NCBI GenBank assembly: GCA_035532215.1
Contig: DATKRK010000323.1
Coordinates: 1 to 13,996, forward strand
Source of the DNA: JAICIG01 sp035532215
GTDB lineage: Bacteria; Planctomycetota; Planctomycetia; Pirellulales; JAICIG01
DNA length: 13,996 nt
Direction: 5' to 3'
The translations under genes were made by a program, and so were the position numbers. The notes beneath the pieces were generated by a model that saw only the letters and a program-made list of their open reading frames with translations, was not told where the DNA came from and ran no database searches. Below, one piece after another: positions 1 through 6,077 of this stretch. Each line of letters begins with the position of its first letter. Within the stretch, counting starts at the first letter, position 1.

Positions 1-377
1 ATCCAGAGCATGCCTTCGGGCGCGCTCTCCGCGGGTTTTTCGTCGCGAACTTCAGTCGGTTCGATCTCGCCGGCATCCGGCACGCCCGCAACCGCCGGAT
101 CGGGCAGGCGGGGGCCTAAGTCGGGCGCGGCTTTCGCCTGCTTGATGCTGGGCGGATCGCAACATTCGGCCGATGCCGCCGAGGTCGGCGCCTGCTTGTC
201 TGCCGTCTTGCCGGCTACAACATTCGCTTCGTCCTGGGCCGGTTTCGAGGGCTCGGTGCGAGCGTTGCCGGCGGCATAAATCAAGAACCCTGCCGCGACC
301 GCCGCCGCGAACGAACCAATCACCAGCGGCCACCGGGAAGGCGCCGCCATTTCGGGGGCTTTTCTGCGTTTGCTCAT
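1..377 (-). CDS. Membrane-anchored protein, probable FGE/SUMF1-family (partial, cut by window edge)
   Basis: The frame is open from the ATG at 377 to the left edge with no stop, so this is the first 125 codons of a longer gene. It starts with a basic stretch (MSKRRK), then a hydrophobic segment at about residues 17-36 that reads as an uncleaved signal anchor. A long linker rich in Ala, Pro, Asp and Glu follows (about residues 40-120), with a Cys-Cys pair at 72-73. The last visible residues are PEGMLW, and the next codon begins AT (Ile or Met). In planctomycete formylglycine-generating-enzyme-like proteins, GM-V/L-W-I is the usual opening of the SUMF1 domain, so the catalytic part is probably just outside the window. 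The anchor is seen directly; the family is inferred from that short motif. No clear Shine-Dalgarno precedes the start. Confidence 0.6.
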   Translation of the reverse strand, partial: MSKRRKAPEMAAPSRWPLVIGSFAAAVAAGFLIYAAGNARTEPSKPAQDEANVVAGKTADKQAPTSAASAECCDPPSIKQAKAAPDLGPRLPDPAVAGVPDAGEIEPTEVRDEKPAESAPEGMLW

Positions 378-393
378 GGAACTCGCTTTCTCG

Positions 394-409
394 AGCCGCG
401 ATCGCGGCT
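394..409. promoter_or_regulatory. 16-bp perfect palindrome upstream of the partial anchor gene
   Basis: AGCCGCGATCGCGGCT reads identically on both strands and lies 16 bases before the ATG at 377. It contains GCGATCGC. A dimeric regulator site is possible, but a chance GC-rich palindrome cannot be excluded. Confidence 0.3.
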
Positions 410-484
410 GCCCGTACTACAAGTGTTCGATTTCTTTGCGCCTCGCCAAGATTTCATGCCGCGCCGGCGCAAACTACGCTTGCG

Positions 485-583
485 CCAAAGTAGCAGGCAC
501 ACTCCTGTGTGCCGTCGCCGACCCTGCGATGAAGTTTAAACCCGCTTCGGGCGACGGCACATGGAATGTGCCTGCTACTTTGG
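485..583. repeat. Inverted pair of GTAG-type REP elements (BIME-like)
   Basis: Two near-identical 35-base arms face each other (485-519 and 549-583) across a spacer of about 29 bases. Each arm contains GTAG (490-493 on plus, 575-578 on minus) followed by a short hairpin: GGCACAC-TCCT-GTGTGCC on the left, and GGCACAT-TCC-ATGTGCC on the right when read on the minus strand. A GTAG tetranucleotide followed by a small palindrome, in head-to-head pairs, is the known signature of REP elements mobilised by RAYT (TnpA-REP) enzymes. No RAYT gene is in the window. The pair fills the gap between the DMFase-like gene and the partial anchor gene and could also act in mRNA 3'-end stability. Confidence 0.75.
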
Positions 584-662
584 TTGCGGCCGAAGGCGGC
601 GTTGGGTAATCCCCAATCACCGAGTATATCTCGGCGGGGGCCTTCGCGTCGAATTTGCCGCC

Positions 663-2249
663 CTACTGCAAAAACCGCTTGAGCACGTTGGCCGTGATCC
701 GCGAAATGCCGTCGTCGACCGGCAAACTGCTGATATAGGAAATGGAACCCGTCGAAAACACGGCCCCGCCGCTGGGCGCGTCGAAGGCGACCATTTCGGC
801 GCCGCCGTCCTCGGGATTGAGCCCCTTGGCCAGCAGCTTGACGTTGGCGGGCGAACTGGCCGAACGCTTGTCGGTCTCGTGCCCGGAGGCGCCCCCAGGG
901 CAGCGCTCGTGCAGGCTGCGGGCGCCAAACTGGTCGCCCGTCTTCAAGCCGGTTCCGGCGAAGGCCCAATGATCGGCATCGACCACGCGATACGGCGCCG
1001 CGGTCATGATGCCGGCCGGCGTGAACACGACGCCGAGCAGGCGGGCTTCCGACTCGTTCCGCTTGGCGAAGCGGCTCTCGGCGCCGACGCCCTCGGGCCA
1101 CAGGCCGCTGATCTTGCCGTTGTGGACGACCATCGTATCGTCGTCGCGCAACTCGACCTCGCAGTTCAGCCCGTTGCCGCCGAGATACATCAACCGGCCC
1201 CCTTCTTCGAAGACCCAACGCTTGACGCGGTCGTACATCGCGCGGGTCCAATACTCGGGGTGCGGACCGAGCATGAGCACCTTGTAGGCCGAAAGGTCCA
1301 AGACGCCGCGGTGTAATTGCGTTTCGCTATAGACGTCGCAGGCGAAGTTCTCGCGCTGGAGCCAGCCCAACAGCCGCCACTCGGTCGGCGCTACGTGGCA
1401 AGCCGAGCGGCCGACGATCGGATCGGTGATCGACTCGCTCAGTTCGACGTGGTTGATCGGCTCCGGCCGGTCGAACGAAATCGGAGCGTAGGTCTCACTG
1501 CCCCAGCTCTGGTGAGCGGGGTCGAGATAGCGCGGCAATTCAGTGCGGGCATGCACCGTCGGCGTGGCGGGCAGCGCGTCGGGATGGATGTAGTTGCCGC
1601 GACCGCCGAAATTGTTGTACGAGTTCCAATTGATGTCGGAAAGCAGCACCGCGACTGGCGCTTTCGGCCGCGCCGGCGCCACGACCCAAGGAAAAGCGAA
1701 CTTCTGGCCCGAAGGAGTCGAAGCGTGGAAGTAGTAGAGCCCGCTGTGCTCGGGAGCGATCACTCGCTGGCCGTGGGCGGCGCTGGTATAGCCGACGTCG
1801 TTGAAGCGGGCGCCGGCGAGCGTGTAGTCGCCGTCGGGCGTGATCTGCACGACGGCGCGCGGCGCATGCTCGTCGTACCAGCCGAGCGGTTGGACGAGCT
1901 CTTTCTGCCAGCCGTAACGCCACAAGTCGAGCTTGTACGGCTCGACCGAGTGAACGCGGAACTCGGCGCCTTCACCGCTCTGCACGCACTTCGGCCAGGC
2001 GTAGCCCACCAGATTGTCGGAGAGCAGGCGAAACTGCCGCGGCTTTTCGCACGGCAGCGAAAGCCGGACGCGCTTCGAGCCGAAGCCCTCCTTGGCCAGC
2101 GTGACCAGGTAATCGCCCGCCGGCAGGTCGCCATACACGGCGCCGCTGGCGCGCGAGCGCAGCTCCCAAGACTTGCCTTCGAAGGCGAATTCCAAGAGCA
2201 CTTCGGGCAATGCGGAGTAGCGTTCGTCGCTGACGTAGCCGATCAGCAT
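663..2249 (-). CDS. N,N-dimethylformamidase large-subunit-like protein
   Basis: The 528-residue product has two parts. Residues 1 to about 66 look like a carboxypeptidase-regulatory-type beta-sandwich (GDLPAGDYLVTLAKEGFGSKRVRL). The rest matches the C-terminal fold of the N,N-dimethylformamidase large subunit, with family hallmarks NSYNNFGGR (209-217), GPHPEYW (328-334), GGRLMYLGGNG (350-360) and a C-terminal GGAVFSTGS (494-502). The characterised enzyme hydrolyses N,N-dimethylformamide using a mononuclear iron held by Tyr and Glu side chains; Tyr333 in HPEYW is a plausible ligand, but I cannot align the others. Most homologues have no tested substrate, so the substrate here is open. No signal peptide is seen. 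The start is supported by GAGGA seven bases before the ATG. No companion small-subunit gene lies next to it. Confidence 0.82.
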   Translation of the reverse strand: MLIGYVSDERYSALPEVLLEFAFEGKSWELRSRASGAVYGDLPAGDYLVTLAKEGFGSKRVRLSLPCEKPRQFRLLSDNLVGYAWPKCVQSGEGAEFRVHSVEPYKLDLWRYGWQKELVQPLGWYDEHAPRAVVQITPDGDYTLAGARFNDVGYTSAAHGQRVIAPEHSGLYYFHASTPSGQKFAFPWVVAPARPKAPVAVLLSDINWNSYNNFGGRGNYIHPDALPATPTVHARTELPRYLDPAHQSWGSETYAPISFDRPEPINHVELSESITDPIVGRSACHVAPTEWRLLGWLQRENFACDVYSETQLHRGVLDLSAYKVLMLGPHPEYWTRAMYDRVKRWVFEEGGRLMYLGGNGLNCEVELRDDDTMVVHNGKISGLWPEGVGAESRFAKRNESEARLLGVVFTPAGIMTAAPYRVVDADHWAFAGTGLKTGDQFGARSLHERCPGGASGHETDKRSASSPANVKLLAKGLNPEDGGAEMVAFDAPSGGAVFSTGSISYISSLPVDDGISRITANVLKRFLQ

Positions 2250-2555
2250 GTTCAGTTCCTCGGTCGTAACTCCGGCAGTCCGACCTCCGCGGTTTCAATG
2301 AAGCTGGCGGCGACCACGAAAGTCGCTCTCGCCCTGGGCAAGATTCAAATTGCGAATTTAGAGTCGCTAGCACCGCCCAAAGCGCCGGCTCTGCGGCTCG
2401 ATTATCGCGGTTCGCGCCCGATTGTCAAACTTCGATTCGGTCCTCAGGTGGAATGCACGGGCGGATTTCGGGTCGGTTGGCGAATGCATCCCGACGCGGT
2501 GATCGCCGACCTCGGCGTCGAGAACCGGCCCGACGTATGGGCGCGCGACCAGAAT
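2250..2555. other. Intergenic stretch without a supported gene
   Basis: This lies between the leftward DMFase-like gene and the first REP element of the next gap. Short open frames exist on both strands but show no ribosome binding site or recognisable motif. Bases 2335-2365 are locally AT-rich. A promoter for the leftward gene should be here, but I could not pick one with confidence. Confidence 0.5.
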
Positions 2556-2640
2556 CCGTAGCGCAAGCGTCCTCGCTTGTGAGCCGATCCGTCGCCGCTC
2601 GTGCGGCAAAGCAAGCGAGGACGCTTGCTCTTCGCTGCGG
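2556..2640. repeat. Inverted pair of REP-like elements, second family
   Basis: The left unit has GTAG at 2558-2561 followed by the hairpin CAAGCG-TCCT-CGCTTG (2564-2579). The right unit is its reverse complement (2612-2628), ending in CGCTGCGG (2633-2640), so its tetranucleotide on the minus strand is GCAG rather than GTAG, plus a 5-base insertion. The loop TCCT is shared with the left arm of the pair at 485-583 while the stem is different, so these look like separate families of one REP class. Confidence 0.65.
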
Positions 2641-2649
2641 CCCGGCCGC

Positions 2650-2671
2650 GTTATGCTGAAGCACAGCCTAC
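2650..2671 (-). repeat. REP element, third family (imperfect copy)
   Basis: Read on the minus strand it is GTAG (2671-2668) followed by GCTGTGCT-TC-AGCATAAC. It differs from the copies at 5995-6077 at two stem positions, one of which leaves a mismatch and the other a G-T pair. It sits just upstream of the possible antitoxin promoter. Confidence 0.6.
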
Positions 2672-2680
2672 GGCGACGGC

Positions 2681-2709
2681 TGGAGTCCTTGCCGCTGGGG
2701 ACGTACAAT
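2681..2709 (+). promoter_or_regulatory. Possible promoter of the antitoxin gene
   Basis: TACAAT at 2704-2709 is a good -10 hexamer. With 17-base spacing the -35 would be TGGAGT (2681-2686), a weak match. It lies 22 bases before the antitoxin ATG. Confidence 0.35.
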
Positions 2710-2731
2710 GCAAAATGAACGAGGATCCACC

Positions 2732-2941
2732 ATGACCATTCGCGCAATCTACGAAAACGGCGTTTTTCGGCCGACGGTGAAGGTCGATTTGCCGGACGCC
2801 TGTGAAGTCGAAGTCGAAATTCGCCAGATCAAAGGGGGATCGAGAATTCCATCGCTGGATGACGTTTACGCAATTCTTGGCAGGCGTCACTCATCGGGTG
2901 AACACGACTTGGCCGAAAGGCACAACGAGCATCAGCCATGA
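2732..2941 (+). CDS. AF2212-like (DUF104) antitoxin
   Basis: A 69-residue protein beginning MTIRAIYENGVFRP and continuing with DLPDACEVEVEIRQ, the conserved N-terminal pattern of the AF2212/DUF104 antitoxin family, which normally pairs with PIN-domain ribonuclease toxins. The C-terminal half (PSLDDVYAILGRR, ending HNEHQP) is also typical. An upstream in-frame ATG exists at 2708, but the start at 2732 has GAGGA six bases before it and fits the family, so I use it. The stop overlaps the next ATG in ATGA (2938-2941), the usual translational coupling of toxin-antitoxin pairs. The partner toxin is broken (2938-3057), so this antitoxin is now an orphan. It would bind its toxin in the cytoplasm and possibly its own promoter. 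Confidence 0.85.
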   Translation: MTIRAIYENGVFRPTVKVDLPDACEVEVEIRQIKGGSRIPSLDDVYAILGRRHSSGEHDLAERHNEHQP

Positions 2942-3057
2942 CGGCCGTGTTTCTCGATACGGCATCGCCGAAGCATTTACCAACGACCGGCATTTTCAAG
3001 CCGCCGGGTTCGTCACGCGAATCGCGTTTTTTTGTCGGAAAGGAGCGTCCGCCGTGA
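2938..3057 (+). pseudogene. PIN-domain toxin remnant, internal deletion plus frame change
   Basis: The frame starting in the ATGA overlap encodes MTAVFLDTA, the usual first strand of a PIN toxin with its first catalytic Asp, then turns to nonsense and stops after 39 codons. In another frame, 2961 to about 3026 encodes GIAEAFTNDRHFQAAGF, which is the usual end of a PIN domain (last acidic residue, RHF, AGF). The two ends are only a few bases apart, so about 100 central residues are missing and the join is out of frame. The product would lack the central acidic residues needed for metal binding and cannot be an active RNase. The PIN assignment rests on motif recognition of both ends and on the neighbouring antitoxin. 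Confidence 0.75.
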
Positions 3058-3557
3058 CCGTGCGCATTCGCCGCAAGCTCGATTCCGAAACGCTCTATCT
3101 GCCGGCGATGAAGCGACTGATTCTCGCGACCGCGATTCTACTCGTTCCAAGCGCCGTGCCGCGGATGAGGAGCTCCGGCGCCGAGCGATGGTTTGTCCCA
3201 CGGGTTCCCGACCCGGAACGATTTGCTCTCGACATGCAGATTCGGCCTGCGCCTGTGGCGACCTGGGCGTTTGGTTATCCGTTCGTCTGTTATACCCAAC
3301 TCGGTGGCGAGTTCAGAACGAAAGAGGGCTCGCTGCTGTTTTGGCCGTCCATGCACCAGCCTCCGCTTGGAAACCGCGCCTCGCTCGCCGCGCTGTTCGG
3401 CGACCTTGCCTTGGCGGCCGGCATCGGCATCGTGTTCGCCGTAGGTCGGTACCGGTTGGGGGCCAAACCGTCCAGGTCTGAGCCGAGGGAACTCCCACGC
3501 GATTCCGAGGACAACGCTTACCGGGCGCCTGCGAGCGAAGGGGACGGCGGAGCGTGA
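3054..3557 (+). CDS. Small membrane protein with atypical N-terminus
   Basis: I do not recognise a function. The GTG at 3054 has AAAGGAG eight bases upstream and gives 167 residues. The ATG at 3108 lacks a ribosome binding site but would start MKRLILATAILL, which resembles a signal or anchor segment. A second hydrophobic stretch (ASLAALFGDLALAAGIGIVFAV) lies near residues 115-136, with a charged C-terminal tail after it, so one or two membrane passes are likely. The residues before Met19 (VRIRRKLDSETLYLPAM) resemble the N-terminus of small planctomycete proteins found beside toxin-antitoxin genes. That comparison is from memory and uncertain. The open frame could therefore be a fusion made by the same rearrangement that broke the PIN gene. 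It ends nine bases before the convergent penicillin acylase stop. Confidence 0.5.
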   Translation: MTVRIRRKLDSETLYLPAMKRLILATAILLVPSAVPRMRSSGAERWFVPRVPDPERFALDMQIRPAPVATWAFGYPFVCYTQLGGEFRTKEGSLLFWPSMHQPPLGNRASLAALFGDLALAAGIGIVFAVGRYRLGAKPSRSEPRELPRDSEDNAYRAPASEGDGGA

Positions 3558-3566
3558 CGTCGGCCT

Positions 3567-5945
3567 TCACCGCGGTCGCAACTCCAGCAGCCCGGCCGGC
3601 TTGAGCGGCGCCTGCAAGGCCAAATAGTGGTAGCCGCCGCCGGCCCAGACGGGCAGTTGGTCGTCGTAGTGCGGACTGCCGGGGTGGCCCGAGGCGGAGC
3701 CGACTTCGATTTCCCACAGCCCGAGCGCCGGATCGGCCATGTCGGACACCATCCGGTAGCCGCCGCCCAGCCAGGCGCCGTAGGCGGCGTCGGGCGAAGT
3801 GCTGGCTACGGTGTGGCCGTCGCCGCCGAGGGGCAGGCCGCTGCGATCGAGCAAGGCCCCCAGCTCGCCGCGGCTCGACAAAAAGTGCTTTTGCAGCAGC
3901 ATGTGCAAGCGGCCCCAAGTCCACTGCGACATCTCGGGGCCGAGACGTTTCGCCAGATCGTCGAGCGCCGCGCACATCGCGGCCTGGACCGCCTCGCGCC
4001 GCGAGCGGCGGTGAAACCACCCTAGGCGGTCTTCCGCGATGAGCGCGGTCGCCAGCCCGCCGGCGTTCGGCGCCACCGTGCCGACCAACTCGCCGGCAAA
4101 CCGCTCGGCGACGACCGTCTTGCACCAATGGTCATAAAAGATATTGAACACGGTCGCCGCGACGGAGTCGGGCGTGACTTGGAAATCCCATTTGGCCAAC
4201 AACTCGGCGGCTTGCCGCACTCGCGGTTCGTTTGCGTCACCGAGCAAGCCTGCCAGATGCGGCACGACCGCCGCGGCGCGCTCGGAGCGGACGTCGAGCT
4301 GCAATTCCTGACAGTCTTCGGCCGTGACTTTCGGCAGGGCTTCCAGCCGCTGGCGGATGCGCCGCGCGCGGTAGCCGCCCGACCACGTGCCGGAAAGCGG
4401 GTAGGGGTAGTCGGCCGGCGCCAGACGGTTGTTGGCCGTGACGATCAAACCGCTGGCCGGATCTTTCTGGTGCGGCATGCCTTCGAACGGAATCAGGCCG
4501 TCCCACTGGTGCGCCGGATCCCAGCCGGGCCGATAGCCGCGCGTGGCGACTCGCCGCAAGGGAATCCGTCCGACGCTCTGATGGGCGATGTGGCCGTCGA
4601 CGTCGGCGAACACCAGGTTGAAGGTCGGCACGAGCCACGGCCGCGAAGCTTCGCGAAATTCTTCGCACGAGGCGGCCCGGTTCATGCCGATCAAGGCGGG
4701 CAGCCAGCCGCAGGCCTGCGCGCCCAACCAGCGGACCGACACGGGACCGGCGCTGCGGGCGGCGGGCGGCAGATTCTCGTCGACGATCGGCCCGTTGCGC
4801 GACGAGCGGATGACCTTCGTCACGTGCTCGCCGCCGCGGATGTCGATTCGCTCTTCGCGGCGCCCAGCAGGCTCCCAGCGGCCGTCGAACAAGAAACAGT
4901 CGGGATGGGCCGGGTCGGTCTTCTCCTGGTACAGATCGCGCTGCGAGCAGATATTGTTGGTGATGCCCCAAGCGACGCGCCGGTTGCGGCCGAGCAGAAT
5001 GGCGGGCATGCCGACCACCGACACGCCCACCACGTCGAACGAACCGCCCGTGAGGCGGATTTCGTGCCACATCGACACCGCGCCGAACGGCACGTGCGGA
5101 TCGCTGGCCACGATTGGCTTGCCCGACGGCGTGCGCGAACCCGAGACGACCCAGTTGTTGCTGCCTTGCGAGCCGTCCTGATCGCTGACGGTTCGGCCGA
5201 CTGCGCCGGAGACTTTGGCCGCGGGCGTGTACGAACCGGGCTGCACGATGCTCTCGTCGTCGACTTCGCCTTCGAGAAACGCCCGATAGAGCGGGCCGTC
5301 GCCCAAGGTCCGCATCGCCAATTCGGGCACGACGATTACCGGAAAGCGGCCGGTCAGATACCAGCGAAACTCGCCCATGATCGCCAGGCTGTCGGTCGGC
5401 AGCCAGGCTTCGGGCTCGTAATCGAGCAAGGCGAATTCGATCGGCAGGTTTTTGGCCTGGCGGCATTCTTCCATCAAGGCGTTGATGCCCGCGGTGTAGG
5501 CCGAAAGCAGCGTCTGGGTTTCTTCGGGCAGCGTCGGCCATTCGGCTTCGGCGATGTGCGACAGGCCGATGGTGCGCGACAGCACGTCGAGGTTCAATGC
5601 CTCAGCGCCTAGAGTCTCGCACAGCCGCCCGCGGGCTTTGCGTCGCAAAAAATCGAGTTGAAACAGCCGGTCTTGGGCCGTCGCGTAGCCGAAGGCGAAA
5701 AACAAATCGCGATCGTTGGCGGCGCTGACGTGCGGAATGCCCCAACGATCGCGGCGGATTTCGACCGCTTGTTCGAGGCCGTCGAATTGCCGCGAGCCGG
5801 CGAACGAAGGCACGCGCTTGCGGCATTCGTCGCGCCACCAGGCGTCGAATTGCTCGCGCGACATCCCCGCGTCGGCCGCCACCCGGGCGATCGGTTCGCC
5901 GGCGCCCAAACGGCGCAGCATCGTGTCACTGGTGGGGCGGCTCAT
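3567..5945 (-). CDS. Penicillin acylase family N-terminal-nucleophile hydrolase
   Basis: A 792-residue Ntn hydrolase precursor. These enzymes cleave themselves into alpha and beta chains and hydrolyse amide bonds (penicillins, N-acyl homoserine lactones, other acyl amides); the substrate here is unknown. The nucleophile is Ser262 in G-SNNW (262-265), immediately after the expected Gly cleavage site. Other hallmarks are DRWGIPHV (66-73), YATAQDRLFQLD (87-98), AWGITNN (325-331), TANNRL (503-508) with the probable oxyanion Asn, and GGDGHTV near the C-terminus. The protein has no signal peptide, which is unusual because classical members are periplasmic. Residues 1-45 instead look like a small helix-turn-helix segment (PIARVAADAGMSREQFDAWW). 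GAGGAG lies eight bases before the ATG. The start overlaps the stop of a vestigial SelA-like tail, which suggests former translational coupling. Confidence 0.9.
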   Translation of the reverse strand: MSRPTSDTMLRRLGAGEPIARVAADAGMSREQFDAWWRDECRKRVPSFAGSRQFDGLEQAVEIRRDRWGIPHVSAANDRDLFFAFGYATAQDRLFQLDFLRRKARGRLCETLGAEALNLDVLSRTIGLSHIAEAEWPTLPEETQTLLSAYTAGINALMEECRQAKNLPIEFALLDYEPEAWLPTDSLAIMGEFRWYLTGRFPVIVVPELAMRTLGDGPLYRAFLEGEVDDESIVQPGSYTPAAKVSGAVGRTVSDQDGSQGSNNWVVSGSRTPSGKPIVASDPHVPFGAVSMWHEIRLTGGSFDVVGVSVVGMPAILLGRNRRVAWGITNNICSQRDLYQEKTDPAHPDCFLFDGRWEPAGRREERIDIRGGEHVTKVIRSSRNGPIVDENLPPAARSAGPVSVRWLGAQACGWLPALIGMNRAASCEEFREASRPWLVPTFNLVFADVDGHIAHQSVGRIPLRRVATRGYRPGWDPAHQWDGLIPFEGMPHQKDPASGLIVTANNRLAPADYPYPLSGTWSGGYRARRIRQRLEALPKVTAEDCQELQLDVRSERAAAVVPHLAGLLGDANEPRVRQAAELLAKWDFQVTPDSVAATVFNIFYDHWCKTVVAERFAGELVGTVAPNAGGLATALIAEDRLGWFHRRSRREAVQAAMCAALDDLAKRLGPEMSQWTWGRLHMLLQKHFLSSRGELGALLDRSGLPLGGDGHTVASTSPDAAYGAWLGGGYRMVSDMADPALGLWEIEVGSASGHPGSPHYDDQLPVWAGGGYHYLALQAPLKPAGLLELRPR

Positions 5946-5992
5946 GCTTTCAACTCCTCGCCAAGACGCTTGGCTAAAACTTCGGTTCTCAC
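5942..5992 (-). pseudogene. 3'-terminal remnant of a second SelA-like gene
   Basis: On the minus strand, 5992 to 5942 encodes VRTEVLAKRLGEELKA followed by TGA, whose bases overlap the penicillin acylase ATG (ATGA). The end of the intact SelA-like protein is ARTAVLIQRLREELTA followed by TAG. Ten of 16 residues are identical, and by my count 35 of 48 bases match. The stretch has no body upstream: it runs straight into the REP cluster. The simplest reading is that a paralogue of the SelA-like gene once sat here, coupled to the acylase, and was deleted except for its last codons, which still carry the acylase ribosome binding site. Confidence 0.65.
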
Positions 5993-5994
5993 TC

Positions 5995-6077
5995 GTAGGT
6001 TATGCTTCAGCATAACCTTCTTCGCTCGTACGTTGTGCAATAGCACAACAGCCGCGTTATGCTGAAGCATAACCTAC
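5995..6077. repeat. Cluster of three REP elements
   Basis: Unit 1 (plus) has GTAG at 5995-5998 and a hairpin AGGTTATGCT-TC-AGCATAACCT (5997-6018, 10-bp perfect stem). Unit 2 has GTAC at 6028-6031 and GTTGTGC-AATA-GCACAAC (6032-6049). Unit 3 (minus) has GTAG at 6077-6074 and GTTATGCT-TC-AGCATAAC (6073-6056). Units 1 and 3 are inverted copies of one family, also present at 2650-2671. The cluster fills the gap between the SelA-like gene and the acylase, and the GTAG of unit 3 contains the TAG stop of the SelA-like gene. Confidence 0.75.

Noticed and set aside
1317..2561. 414-codon plus-strand frame across the DMFase-like gene and the following gap
   Set aside because: Antisense shadow; the part beyond the gene has no recognisable motif either.
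4128..5612. 494-codon plus-strand frame opposite the penicillin acylase
   Set aside because: Antisense to the Ser262 catalytic region of a clear family member.
485..6077. CRISPR array
   Set aside because: The repeats are inverted, few, of different sequence and irregularly spaced, and no cas gene is present.
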